Below, one piece after another: positions 16,811 through 25,767 of a DNA stretch of 64,000 nucleotides. Each line of letters starts with the position of its first letter. The stretch's first letter is position 1. This DNA is from PRS1 sp965250265 (GTDB lineage: Bacteria > Bacteroidota > Bacteroidia > Flavobacteriales > Flavobacteriaceae), in assembly GCA_965250265.1 (NCBI GenBank), contig CBDFNO010000010.1, positions 62,001 through 126,000 of the forward strand. Direction: 5' to 3'. The notes under the pieces were generated by a model. The model did no database searches. It was given only the letters and a program-made list of their open reading frames with translations, and was not told the DNA's origin. Position numbers and translations under genes: made by a program.

Positions 16811-16910
16811 TTTAACTCAAATAAATGTTTCTAATTTAAGTAAAGGTATGTATTTAGTTAAAGTTACATCTGGAGAAAATGTTGTGACTAAACGATTTAT
16901 AAAAGAATAA
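16791..16910 (+). pseudogene. Detached T9SS type A sorting tail
   Basis: In the +3 frame the sequence reads KELIPNNLTQ, then INVSNLSKGMYLVKVTSG, then VTKRFIKE and TAA. That is the end of a Por-secretion (T9SS type A) sorting domain. No start codon belongs to it and it overlaps the end of the truncated lamin-tail-like gene in a different frame. An internal deletion with a frameshift in one ancestral gene explains both pieces. Confidence 0.8.
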
Positions 16911-16911
16911 A

Positions 16912-19764
16912 CTATTTACTCAAATACATTTTACGTCTGGAGTAAAGATCGTAGAACTGGTCGTCTTTTAAACTATCTATAAACAAAATGCTTTCTCCAG
17001 TACTTTTCATTTCTGGTCCTAGTTTTTTGTTTACGTTTGGAAACTTATTAAAAGAAAATACTGGCTGCTTAATGGCATAACCATTTAATCTAGGTTTAAA
17101 ATCGAAATCGGTTACTTTCTTTTCGCCCAACATCACCTGTGTAGCATAATTTACGTATGGTTCTTCGTAGGCTTTTGCAATAAATGGAACTGTCCTTGAT
17201 GCTCTTGGATTGGCTTCTATAATATATACCATCTCATCTTTAATGGCAAACTGTATATTAATTAAACCAACCGTATTTAATGCCAAAGCTATGTTTTTAG
17301 TATGATCTTTTATTTGCTGCATGACCAAATCGCCAAGATTAAATGGAGGCAAAGTGGCATTACTATCTCCTGAATGTATTCCACAAGGCTCTATATGCTC
17401 CATGATGCCAATAATGTACACATTTTCGCCATCACAAATCGCATCAGCTTCTGCTTCGATTGCGCCATCTAAATAATGGTCTAATAATAATTTATTTCCT
17501 GGCATTTTACGTAGCAACCCTACAATATGTTCTTCTAATTCTTCTTTGTTTATTACAATTTTCATTCCTTGCCCTCCAAGCACATATGAAGGACGAACCA
17601 AGATTGGAAAGTTCAATTTATCAGCTACCACAAGTGCTTCATCTGCAGTTGTTGCAATATCAAATTCTGGATAGGGTATTTCTAGCTCTTTTAATAGTGT
17701 TGAAAAATTTCCTCTGTCTTCGGCTAAATCAAGAGATTTAAATGAAGTTCCAATAATCTTAATTCCGTATCGGTCTAATTTTTCTGATAGTTTTAAAGCC
17801 GTTTGACCTCCTAATTGTACAATAACACCATCCGGTTTTTCATGCTTGATTATATCGTAAATATGCTCCCAAAACACAGGTTCAAAATAAAGTTTATCTG
17901 CTGTATCAAAATCGGTTGAAACAGTTTCTGGATTACAGTTAATCATAATTGTTTCGTAACCGCATTCAGCAGCAGCTAATACACCATGAACACAACAATA
18001 ATCAAATTCAATCCCTTGTCCTATTCTATTAGGTCCAGAACCTAAAACAATGATTTTCTTTTTATCTGAAACTATACTTTCATTATCTGCATAAGGCTTA
18101 CCATCAGCTAATTCTAATTCGTTTTCGAATGTAGAATAATAATAAGGTGTTTTAGCTTTAAACTCAGCAGCACAAGTATCTACCAGTTTATAAACCCGAT
18201 TAATATTTAATTCTTCACGTTTCTTGTAAACATGACTCTCTAAACAACCCAACATATGCGCTATCTGTCGATCTCCATAGCCTTTTTGTTTTGCTTCAAG
18301 CAATAAATCACGTTCTATAGTATCTATTTTATAATTTGATATTTCTTTTTCTAAAAAGTAAAGTTCTTCATATTGTCTCAAGAACCACATATCAATTTTT
18401 GTGATTTCGTGAATTCTACTCAACGGAATTCCTATTTGTATAGCATCATAAATCACAAAAACACGATCCCAACTTGCATGAGTTAATTTATCTATAATTT
18501 GTTCGTAATCTTTATATCCTTTACCATCCGCTCCTAATCCATTACGCTTTATTTCAAGAGATTGAGTTGCCTTATGAAGGGCTTCTTGAAATGAACGCCC
18601 AATGCCCATAACTTCACCTACAGATTTCATTTGTAACCCTAATGTTCTATCACTCCCTTCGAACTTATCGAAATTCCAGCGTGGTATTTTTACAATAACG
18701 TAATCTAATGTAGGTTCAAACAGTGCCGATGTAGATTTAGTAATTTGGTTCTCTAATTCATCTAAATTATAACCAATGGCCAATTTCGCAGCTATTTTAG
18801 CTATAGGATATCCTGTCGCTTTACTAGCCAATGCTGATGAACGAGATACACGTGGGTTTATCTCTATGGCAATAATATCTTCTTTCTCATCAGGACTAAC
18901 TGCAAACTGTACATTACAGCCACCAGCAAAATCGCCAATACTACGCATCATTTTTATTGCCATATCACGCATTCTCTGATATGTAGTATCACTCAAAGTC
19001 ATGGCTGGAGCTACAGTTATGGAGTCTCCTGTATGAATTCCCATAGGATCCATATTCTCTATAGAACAAATAATAACAACGTTATCATTATCGTCTCTTA
19101 ATAGTTCTAATTCAAATTCTTTCCAACCAATAAGAGCCTTATCAATCATAACCTCATGTATTGGAGATATTTCCAAACCACGCGTTAATAATTCATCAAA
19201 ATCTTCGGCAGTATGTACAAACGATGCTCCAGCTCCACCAAGAGTAAACGACGCTCTTATTACTAAAGGAAATCCAAATTCTTGTGCTATTTCTTTTCCA
19301 CTTAAATAAGATGTGGCTGTTGCTTGAGGTGCCATTGGAATACCAATATCTAACATTAGAGTTCTAAACTTCTCTCTATCTTCAGTGATATTTATAGCGT
19401 CTATATCAACACCAATAATTTCTATATTAAAATCTTTCCAAATACCTTTTTCATCTGCTTCAATACATAAATTAAGTGCAGTTTGTCCTCCCATTGTTGG
19501 CAAAACAGCATCTATTTGAGGATGTTCCTTTAATATTTCAACAATAGATTTTGTTGTTAATGGCAACAAATACACATGATCAGCCATTGTTGGATCTGTC
19601 ATTATTGTTGCAGGATTAGAATTAATAAGGACTGTTTCTATACCATCTTCACGTAAAGAACGAAGGGCTTGCGTTCCAGAATAATCAAACTCACAAGCTT
19701 GTCCGATTATGATTGGTCCAGAGCCAATTATTAAAATAGAATTAAGGTTTTTTCTTTTTGACAT
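16912..19764 (-). CDS. carB: Carbamoyl-phosphate synthase large subunit
   Basis: Makes carbamoyl phosphate from bicarbonate, ammonia supplied by the CarA subunit, and two ATP, for arginine and pyrimidine synthesis. The 950 residues contain two ATP-grasp halves: the first opens with ILIIGSGPIIIGQACEFDYSG and the second (about residue 570) with IIVLGSGPNRIGQGIEFDYCC, with the oligomerisation domain between them. E. coli CarB has 1,073 residues, so this protein lacks most of the C-terminal MGS-like allosteric domain and ends soon after the second ATP-grasp half. From memory this shorter length is usual in flavobacteria. carA is not adjacent. Confidence 0.97.
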   Translation of the reverse strand: MSKRKNLNSILIIGSGPIIIGQACEFDYSGTQALRSLREDGIETVLINSNPATIMTDPTMADHVYLLPLTTKSIVEILKEHPQIDAVLPTMGGQTALNLCIEADEKGIWKDFNIEIIGVDIDAINITEDREKFRTLMLDIGIPMAPQATATSYLSGKEIAQEFGFPLVIRASFTLGGAGASFVHTAEDFDELLTRGLEISPIHEVMIDKALIGWKEFELELLRDDNDNVVIICSIENMDPMGIHTGDSITVAPAMTLSDTTYQRMRDMAIKMMRSIGDFAGGCNVQFAVSPDEKEDIIAIEINPRVSRSSALASKATGYPIAKIAAKLAIGYNLDELENQITKSTSALFEPTLDYVIVKIPRWNFDKFEGSDRTLGLQMKSVGEVMGIGRSFQEALHKATQSLEIKRNGLGADGKGYKDYEQIIDKLTHASWDRVFVIYDAIQIGIPLSRIHEITKIDMWFLRQYEELYFLEKEISNYKIDTIERDLLLEAKQKGYGDRQIAHMLGCLESHVYKKREELNINRVYKLVDTCAAEFKAKTPYYYSTFENELELADGKPYADNESIVSDKKKIIVLGSGPNRIGQGIEFDYCCVHGVLAAAECGYETIMINCNPETVSTDFDTADKLYFEPVFWEHIYDIIKHEKPDGVIVQLGGQTALKLSEKLDRYGIKIIGTSFKSLDLAEDRGNFSTLLKELEIPYPEFDIATTADEALVVADKLNFPILVRPSYVLGGQGMKIVINKEELEEHIVGLLRKMPGNKLLLDHYLDGAIEAEADAICDGENVYIIGIMEHIEPCGIHSGDSNATLPPFNLGDLVMQQIKDHTKNIALALNTVGLINIQFAIKDEMVYIIEANPRASRTVPFIAKAYEEPYVNYATQVMLGEKKVTDFDFKPRLNGYAIKQPVFSFNKFPNVNKKLGPEMKSTGESILFIDSLKDDQFYDLYSRRKMYLSK

Positions 19765-19813
19765 TAGTTTTGGTAACTTTTAAATTGTTCAAAAATAGGT
19801 ATCAAACAGGTAT

Positions 19814-19843
19814 AAAAAAAGGCGTTACTTATAGTAACACCTT
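19814..19843 (-). terminator. Rho-independent terminator of rpmH
   Basis: On the minus strand AAAGGTGTTAC pairs with GTAACGCCTTT (one G-T pair) around TATAA, followed by a T run. It lies 25-54 bases after the rpmH stop and 50 bases before carB, so it separates the two. Confidence 0.85.
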
Positions 19844-19867
19844 TAATATATTAACAATTGTTAATCA

Positions 19868-20029
19868 TTATTTTTTATGTTTCATTTCTGAAGACACAGA
19901 GATTTTCTTTCTTCCTTTAGCTCTTCTACGAGCAAGAATTTTTCTTCCATTAACGGAAGCCATTCTTTCTCTAAAACCATGTTTGTTTCTTCTCTTTCTT
20001 TTTGACGGTTGAAACGTTCTTTTTGGCAT
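19868..20029 (-). CDS. rpmH: 50S ribosomal protein L34
   Basis: A 53-residue protein beginning MPKRTFQPSKRKRRNKHG and containing GFRERMASVNGRKILARRRAKGRKK in two adjoining blocks; this is a near-textbook L34 of the large ribosomal subunit. It is extremely Arg- and Lys-rich, as expected. It is transcribed alone from a good TAnnTTTG promoter and ends at its own terminator. In many bacteria rpmH lies beside rnpA and dnaA; here it does not, and carB lies downstream. Confidence 0.98.
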   Translation of the reverse strand: MPKRTFQPSKRKRRNKHGFRERMASVNGRKILARRRAKGRKKISVSSEMKHKK

Positions 20030-20092
20030 TGTCTTATATTTTTAAAAACTAATATTCTTTTTTTAAGTTAAGAGCTATCTCAAAACTGCGGG

Positions 20093-20123
20093 CAAATATA
20101 CAAAGAGTTTTTACTTTCACAAA
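20093..20123 (-). promoter_or_regulatory. Promoter of rpmH
   Basis: On the minus strand TTTG (20123-20120) and TATATTTG (20100-20093) are 19 bases apart, a full match to TTG-N17-23-TAnnTTTG. Transcription would begin near 20087, about 58 bases before the ATG. Confidence 0.65.
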
Positions 20124-20188
20124 CCTAAAATTAAAAATATTTTGAATTGTTTTTACTACCTTTGCTTTCTTTAAATTAAACTTAAAAA

Positions 20189-20752
20189 ATGTACAATAAA
20201 AATATAAAACTATTTATCGCAATTTTAATTATTGCTTACGCTGGATACCAATTTTATGAAGGGTTAATTGGCAACGGAATTATGTATGTTCTGTTATCCA
20301 CCATATTTATATTTCTATATTTTAAAAATGAATTTATTCTATTGTCATTTCTAAAACTACGAAAACAAAATTTTGAAGGTGCAAAAAAATGGTTAGATAA
20401 AATTAAAAAACCAAGTAGTGCATTAACAAGGAAGCAACAAGGCTATTACAACTACTTAAACGGAATAATGGTTTCTCAAACCAATATGAATGAAGCTGAA
20501 AAGTATTTTAAAACTGCTATTTCTTTAGGTTTATCTATGGATCATGATTTAGCAATGGCGAAATTAAATTTAGCAGGAATAGCATTTAGTAAACGACGTA
20601 AACAAGAAGCTAACAAACTATTAGCTGAAGCACAAAAACTAGATAAACGAGATATGCTTAAAGACCAAATTAAAATGATGAAGCAGCAAATGAAAAAGGC
20701 TCAAATGCCAAATCAACATTTTGGAGGTCATCGACAACAAAGAAGACGATAG
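20189..20752 (+). CDS. TPR-containing membrane protein
   Basis: A 187-residue protein with two N-terminal membrane segments (about residues 7-25 and 29-46) and a cytoplasmic helical region that fits TPR repeats: NFEGAKKWLDKIKKP, then YYNYLNGIMVSQTNMNEAEKYFKTAISLGL and LAMAKLNLAGIAFSKRRKQEANKLLAEAQKLD in consecutive blocks. The C-terminus is rich in Gln, Lys and Arg (QQMKKAQ, RQQRRR) and may bind nucleic acid or membrane lipid. It is divergent from rpmH. No specific function is recognised; TPR repeats suggest a protein-binding role. Confidence 0.75.
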   Translation: MYNKNIKLFIAILIIAYAGYQFYEGLIGNGIMYVLLSTIFIFLYFKNEFILLSFLKLRKQNFEGAKKWLDKIKKPSSALTRKQQGYYNYLNGIMVSQTNMNEAEKYFKTAISLGLSMDHDLAMAKLNLAGIAFSKRRKQEANKLLAEAQKLDKRDMLKDQIKMMKQQMKKAQMPNQHFGGHRQQRRR

Positions 20753-20788
20753 TATTTACGCATTATGTAAAAGGTTAAACTCTCTATT

Positions 20789-21229
20789 TTGAAAATTAGA
20801 TTCTACTTTTTTATTCTTTCTCTTTTTATTTTTAATTGTCAGCAAATGACAAAAGAATTAATGTTTGAACCATTTGATGAGATTCCAGAAGAAATTGATG
20901 GCTGTATATGTACTTACACCATTGAAAATACTTATTCAAATGGAAAAAAGTTTATTCTTTTAATTGGAGGAGATGGATTTGGAAATTCTATTTCGTTCAT
21001 GACGATAAAAGACAAACTTATTAAGTTAGAAATGGATTATTCCAATCGTTAATTAAATCAAGACGATTACTCTGAAATATTTAAGAATAATAGTTACGAG
21101 TTAAAATTGGAAGAGACTAATGGCCAATCAACTGGTTATGATTCCTGGAATACCAATGGAGTAATTAAATTAATTGATAATAAGGGAAATAGCATTTCAA
21201 TTAAGGTAAAAGGAAAATGTTCATGTTAG
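20789..21229 (+). pseudogene. Small lipoprotein gene split by an in-frame stop
   Basis: A TTG start gives a lipoprotein signal MKIRFYFFILSLFIFNC and 87 codons up to a TAA at 21050-21052. The same frame then stays open for a further 58 codons to a TAG at 21227, and these read as normal secreted-protein sequence (YELKLEETNGQSTGYDSWN, VIKLIDNKGNSISIKVKGKC). An intact 146-codon gene with one nonsense change is the simplest reading. Two Cys near residue 40 (GCICTY) and two at the far end (CSC) would both be present only in the full-length form. Family unknown. Confidence 0.65.
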
Positions 21230-21343
21230 TTTTATAAACTAATAAAAAAAATTAAGTCTTAGCATTTCATATTTAACCTTTATGAAATTTTGCCAAAATA
21301 ATAAATAGAAACTAAAACTCTAAGCCTCATATTAATAGTATTC

Positions 21344-22273
21344 TTAAGGCTTAATTGAATAAAAGCCTTCTTCTGGTATTTCAATTAAATACTTTTTTCG
21401 AGTTTTATTATTAAGATGCGCTTCTCTTAGCCAAGGGTTATGCAATTTTAATATTTTATAATTAATTCCAAATTGCTTCGAGAAAGTCACAAAATCTGAT
21501 ACTGCAGTATCAACTGAAACTGTATATGTTGGAACTGTATTATAAAGATCTTTATATCTAAAATTAAAGCCATATTTGTCAGGATTATTTAATATTTCCT
21601 TTAAAGCAACAATTCTAAAAATATATCGTCCTGTTTCTTCTCCCAAAAGCAAGTCGTAATAATTGCTAGCAGATTGGCTATTTAATCGTTTAGAAATTCC
21701 TGCTTTCCCTGCATTATAAGACGCTGCTGCAAGTGTCCAAGTACCAAATTTTTCTTTAGCAGCTAATAAATATTTACAAGCTACTTCTGTTGATTTTACT
21801 AAATTGTATCGTTCATCTACATTAGTATTAATTTCTAAACCATTTTCTTTTCCTGTTGCTTTCATTATTTGCCAGAAACCTTTAGCTCTTGCAGGAGAAA
21901 CAGCATTGGTTAAACCACTCTCAATTACAGCGAGGTATTTAAAATCGTCAGGGATTCCGTTTTTAGCCAGAATAGGTTCAATAATAGGGAAATACTTATT
22001 CGCTCTTTTAAACATTAATATACCGTTAGATTGCCAATAAGTGTTTACTAGCAACTCTCTATCCATTCGTTCTAAAATGTCAGGATTGTCTAAAGGCAAT
22101 GATTCGCCAGAAAAATCTAAATTCTCTGGAACGTTTAAAGCATAAACGTTATAATCGTTAATGATTTTCTTTTCTAAATTTTCGTCACTTGGAGCATCTT
22201 GTACTGCAAAAATTAGCAGTCCAGATAAACTTAATAAGCCAACGAAAGCCAAAATATTTTTAATTGTCTTCAT
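21344..22273 (-). CDS. Membrane-bound lytic murein transglycosylase
   Basis: A 309-residue SLT-type lytic transglycosylase that cuts peptidoglycan glycan strands. A signal or anchor segment spans about residues 8-25. The SLT domain covers about residues 100-220: YLAVIESGLTNAVSPARAKG, holding the catalytic Glu, then GFWQIMKATG and AAASYNAGKAG, all standard for the MltD/Slt family. The C-terminal 60 residues (YTVSVDTAVSDF ... HNPWLR) resemble the region before LysM repeats in MltD, but no full LysM repeat is present. Located in the periplasm or outer membrane. Confidence 0.92.
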   Translation of the reverse strand: MKTIKNILAFVGLLSLSGLLIFAVQDAPSDENLEKKIINDYNVYALNVPENLDFSGESLPLDNPDILERMDRELLVNTYWQSNGILMFKRANKYFPIIEPILAKNGIPDDFKYLAVIESGLTNAVSPARAKGFWQIMKATGKENGLEINTNVDERYNLVKSTEVACKYLLAAKEKFGTWTLAAASYNAGKAGISKRLNSQSASNYYDLLLGEETGRYIFRIVALKEILNNPDKYGFNFRYKDLYNTVPTYTVSVDTAVSDFVTFSKQFGINYKILKLHNPWLREAHLNNKTRKKYLIEIPEEGFYSIKP

Positions 22274-22329
22274 TTTCTAAAAGTTTATTTCCTCTAAATG
22301 TAAAAAAAAATATCATAAAACCTATAATT

Positions 22330-22992
22330 TTAACTTAATATGAGTTTAGGAAGATTCTCATTAAACCACTTATATTTATTAATTATCATAATATGGCTTC
22401 CGCCTTTTACAGCAATACAATCTTTAATATTATATAATGGAAACACTGCGTCTTTTTCTCCATGAATATGAATGATATTTGGAAGCGGTTCATCTTGTTT
22501 CCAACAAACCATTTGTTCTATTGCCCAATCCAGATAATGTTTATCGCTAACCGATAAATACTTTTTATAAAGTTCTATACGTTTTGAAGCGGTTTCTCCA
22601 AAAGCATATTTAGCTAGTGCTTCAACATTACTTAGTAGTCGTGTAGGAATCAATTTATAGGCTTTAGTCCTTTTGGCGATCTTCATTCGTTTAGGTAATT
22701 CAGCACTACTCTTAACACTAGAAACAACAATCAACTTTTTAAGTGACAGAAATTTACTCATTTCTTGGACAACAATCCCTCCAAAGGAAACGCCTAACAA
22801 AACACTATTCTCATGCTGTACGCTTTTAGCTAATCTTTTAGCATAATGCTCTATGCTTTCCTTATGAATTGGACTAATCCACTCTAACCAATGTATTTCA
22901 AAATAATCCTCAGGTAACTTAATATGCTCAAAAATGGAAGGACTGGCAGCCATTCCTGGCATTAGATACACATGTATTACTTCTTGGATCAT
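22330..22992 (-). CDS. Alpha/beta hydrolase
   Basis: A 220-residue cytosolic alpha/beta-hydrolase. The nucleophile elbow is GVSFGG, with Ser69. The acid is probably the Asp of GEKDAVFP (about residue 180) and the base the His of KGGSHIMI (about residue 199), giving a full catalytic triad. An oxyanion-hole-like YLMPGMAAS lies at the N-terminus. The gene lies 57 bases upstream of the lytic transglycosylase gene on the same strand and may share its transcript. The substrate cannot be told from the sequence; it could be an esterase or thioesterase. Confidence 0.82.
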   Translation of the reverse strand: MIQEVIHVYLMPGMAASPSIFEHIKLPEDYFEIHWLEWISPIHKESIEHYAKRLAKSVQHENSVLLGVSFGGIVVQEMSKFLSLKKLIVVSSVKSSAELPKRMKIAKRTKAYKLIPTRLLSNVEALAKYAFGETASKRIELYKKYLSVSDKHYLDWAIEQMVCWKQDEPLPNIIHIHGEKDAVFPLYNIKDCIAVKGGSHIMIINKYKWFNENLPKLILS

Positions 22993-23100
22993 AAGTAATT
23001 AAGGTTCAATAATCTATGGTTAGTAGCGATTTTTTTTGTAAATTTGCACTACAAAGCTATATAAAATAGTGATTCTTCCGTTGAATAAAACAGACTAATT

Positions 23101-23397
23101 ATGATTGATGCAGCAGAACTAGTAGATAATGACTTTTTAAGACAATTTGAATTAAAGGTTGATGATAACCTAGCTAAAATTGAATATTCTTTACAAGACA
23201 GGAAAATATTTCTAACAAAACTTATAATTCCTGAGAATGTTAATAATGATGTTTTTATTGACGATTTTTTAAAATTGGTCATGGAAAATATTCAAGAACG
23301 TAATATAAGTGTTGTTCCTACAAGTCCACCAATTGCAAAATTTATTAGAAAAAATAGGCGATACAAAAGAATGCTTCCTGTAGGTATTAGAATATAA
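23101..23397 (+). CDS. Small GNAT-type N-acetyltransferase (YidJ/CG family)
   Basis: A 98-residue protein of the minimal GCN5-related acetyltransferase family (acetyltransf_CG type), which consists of only the acetyl-CoA-binding core. The opening FELKVDDNLAKIEYSLQDRKIFLTKLIIP matches the family's beta strands; the later DFLKLVMENIQERNISVVP corresponds to the CoA-binding helix and following strand, and TSPPIAKFIRKNRRYK is the typical tail. A TAAATTTG promoter element at 23039-23046 lies upstream. The substrate is unknown. Confidence 0.82.
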   Translation: MIDAAELVDNDFLRQFELKVDDNLAKIEYSLQDRKIFLTKLIIPENVNNDVFIDDFLKLVMENIQERNISVVPTSPPIAKFIRKNRRYKRMLPVGIRI

Positions 23398-23460
23398 CTT
23401 TATTTGCGGTTTACGAAATAATTTTAAATCTGAAGCAAAATCAAAATGCTTTAGATTTTT

Positions 23461-24792
23461 TTATGCAACAAATTCTTCAATGAATTCTACTCTTACTAAA
23501 CCATCTTCATCTATTTTAGTAAGTTCAATTTGATGAAGTGTATTTACTAATTCCGGATTCCAAGGCACTTTTACTTTTATATAATTCTCAGTAAAGCCAT
23601 GAATATAGCCTTCTTTATTTTCACTTTCAAACAACACCGTTTTTATAGATCCTAATTGATTTTCATAAAAAGCACGACGTTTTTTAACTGATAAACCACG
23701 TAACATTTTACTGCGTTTTGAACGTATGTTTTTAGGTACTTCACCTTCAATTTCAGCAGCTGGTGTATTATCTCTTTCCGAATACGTAAAGACGTGCAAA
23801 TAAGAAATTTCAAGTAGACTCAAAAAATTATAAGTCTCCAGAAAGTGCTCTTCTGTTTCTCCAGGAAACCCTACGATAACATCAACACCAATACAAGCGT
23901 GAGGCATCACTTCTCTTATTTTTGAAACACGATCAATATATAGTTCTTTATTATATCTACGACGCATTTGTTTTAAAATAGTATTACTTCCGCTTTGCAA
24001 TGGAATATGAAAATGTGGTACAAATGCTTTACTATTTGCAACAAACTCAATAGTTTCATTCTTTAATAAGTTAGGTTCTATAGACGATATGCGTAAACGC
24101 TCAATACCATCAACCTTATCTAATGCTTGTACTAAATCATAAAAGGTGTGTTCATGTTTTTTATTACCAAACTCACCTTTACCATAATCACCAATATTAA
24201 CTCCAGTGAGCACGATCTCTTTAATCCCTTTTTCAGAAATCTGTTTTGCATTTTTTAAAACATTTTCAAGAGCATCACTTCGTGAAATACCTCTGGCTAA
24301 AGGAATCGTACAAAATGTACATTTATAATCACAGCCATCCTGCACCTTTAAAAAAGCACGTGTTCTGTCTCCAAAAGAATAACTGCCCACATAAAAATCG
24401 GCTTCTTCAATCTCGCAAGAATGAATTTCACCAAAGTCATTTTTAGTTAGGTCATTTATATAATTTGTGATTTTAAATTTTTCGGTAGCACCAAGCACCA
24501 TATCCACACCATTTACGTCTGCTAATTCCTGTGGCTTTAATTGTGCATAACAACCGATTGCAATAACAAATGCTTCTGGATTTACCTTCAGTGCTTGTCT
24601 TACAACAGTTTTAAAACGCTTGTCAGCATTATCGGTAACCGAACATGTATTAATAACATAAATATCTGAGTCTTCAGAAAAATTGACACGATCAAAACCG
24701 TCATCAACAAAGCTTCTGGCAATTGTAGAAGTTTCAGAAAAATTAAGCTTGCAGCCTAATGTGTAAAATGCAACTTTTTTTCTATCGTTCAT
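23461..24792 (-). CDS. mtaB: tRNA t6A37 methylthiotransferase
   Basis: A radical SAM enzyme that adds a methylthio group to t6A37 of ANN-decoding tRNAs. From the preferred ATG at 24792 it has 443 residues; a GTG 21 bases upstream would add seven. The N-terminal UPF0004 domain has the three Cys for the auxiliary Fe-S cluster (TLGCKLNFSE, INTCSVT, IGCYAQ). The radical SAM core has VQDGCDYKCTFCTIPLARG, giving CxxxCxxC. The C-terminal TRAM-like part ends the protein. TLGCKLNFSETS and the PLARGISRS loop favour MtaB over MiaB or RimO. Confidence 0.92.
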   Translation of the reverse strand: MNDRKKVAFYTLGCKLNFSETSTIARSFVDDGFDRVNFSEDSDIYVINTCSVTDNADKRFKTVVRQALKVNPEAFVIAIGCYAQLKPQELADVNGVDMVLGATEKFKITNYINDLTKNDFGEIHSCEIEEADFYVGSYSFGDRTRAFLKVQDGCDYKCTFCTIPLARGISRSDALENVLKNAKQISEKGIKEIVLTGVNIGDYGKGEFGNKKHEHTFYDLVQALDKVDGIERLRISSIEPNLLKNETIEFVANSKAFVPHFHIPLQSGSNTILKQMRRRYNKELYIDRVSKIREVMPHACIGVDVIVGFPGETEEHFLETYNFLSLLEISYLHVFTYSERDNTPAAEIEGEVPKNIRSKRSKMLRGLSVKKRRAFYENQLGSIKTVLFESENKEGYIHGFTENYIKVKVPWNPELVNTLHQIELTKIDEDGLVRVEFIEEFVA

Positions 24793-24827
24793 ACTTGTCT
24801 TTTTCAAGCGCACAAATTTACAAATAA

Positions 24828-25733
24828 TTAATCTTTTGTGAAATAATAAATATCATCATCGCCTTTCCCACCTGTTCTTTTGGAAGTAAAATACCCTTCG
24901 CTATCAGAATTAATTATAAAGCAAAAATCGTCTTTATTACTATTAATTGGTTTTGGAAGTTTAACAGCTTTATCGAATGACTTGTCTTTATTCATTTTGC
25001 TTTTATAGATATCATATCCACCAAAACCATTAGGGCGATTAGAGGCAAAATATAGGATGTTGTCACTACTCATAAACGGAAACATTTCTCTGCTATACGA
25101 ATTTACTTTTGAGCCTAAATTTTTAGGAATGCTATAACTACCACCTTCTAAAATGTTTACTTTAAAAATATCTGATGAGCCTTTTGTTGTATCTTTTCCT
25201 CCCTTAATATTTGCGGTAAAATAAATGGTTTTTCCGTCAGAACTAATACTTGGATGTGCATATGAAAATCTCGTTTTACAAAAAGGTAGTACTTTAAAAT
25301 TAGTCCAGCCTTCACCTTCTACATATTCGCCGACTTCTATATGAAAATTAGTAGAACTCACTCCTTTAGGTTTATCCTTTCTACTACCATAGTTAGTAGT
25401 TATATATAATTTTTTACCATCCGGAGCAAATGAAGCAGAAGTTATTACCCCAATATTGTCATCTTTGCTTAATAGTTTTACATTGATGATTTCTCCTTTT
25501 TCATCTTTTTGACCTTCATATAGTGTTAAGGTTGAAATCCCTTTAACTTTAGCAATCTTTCCTTTTTTATTTAGCAAATAAGACACAAATAATGCTTGTC
25601 CATTTTGGTTGACAACTAAACCAAAATGAGGCTTATCATTATTCATTTTTAAATTAGTTACACTATACGTTTTATCTTGAGAATAGCTTAAAAAGCTTAT
25701 TAAAAGAAAAAGTAAAAAAATTATATTTTTCAT
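24828..25733 (-). CDS. Secreted PD40/WD40-like beta-propeller protein
   Basis: A 301-residue secreted protein (signal peptide to SYSQ, about residue 19) made of PD40-type repeats of the kind found in TolB and in OmpA-associated flavobacterial proteins. Repeat cores are ITSASFAPDGKKLYITTN, HPSISSDGKTIYFTAN, FPFMSSDNILYFASNRPNGFGGYDIY (in two blocks) and INSDSEGYFTSKRTGGKGDDDIYY. The R(P/T)GGxGxxDIY ending is typical. No OmpA domain follows. It lies 34 bases before the next gene on its strand. Likely a surface or periplasmic binding protein. Confidence 0.82.
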   Translation of the reverse strand: MKNIIFLLFLLISFLSYSQDKTYSVTNLKMNNDKPHFGLVVNQNGQALFVSYLLNKKGKIAKVKGISTLTLYEGQKDEKGEIINVKLLSKDDNIGVITSASFAPDGKKLYITTNYGSRKDKPKGVSSTNFHIEVGEYVEGEGWTNFKVLPFCKTRFSYAHPSISSDGKTIYFTANIKGGKDTTKGSSDIFKVNILEGGSYSIPKNLGSKVNSYSREMFPFMSSDNILYFASNRPNGFGGYDIYKSKMNKDKSFDKAVKLPKPINSNKDDFCFIINSDSEGYFTSKRTGGKGDDDIYYFTKD

Positions 25734-25767
25734 AAATAAACTCTAATAAGTAATTATTCAAATTAAA

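Noticed and set aside
21050..21052. Selenocysteine or programmed read-through at the internal TAA
   Set aside because: TAA is not used for selenocysteine, no matching structure follows, and a simple nonsense mutation is a better explanation.
24793..24813. GTG start for mtaB
   Set aside because: The seven added residues are not family-like, and the ATG at 24792 gives the usual MNDRKKVAFYTLGCK opening.
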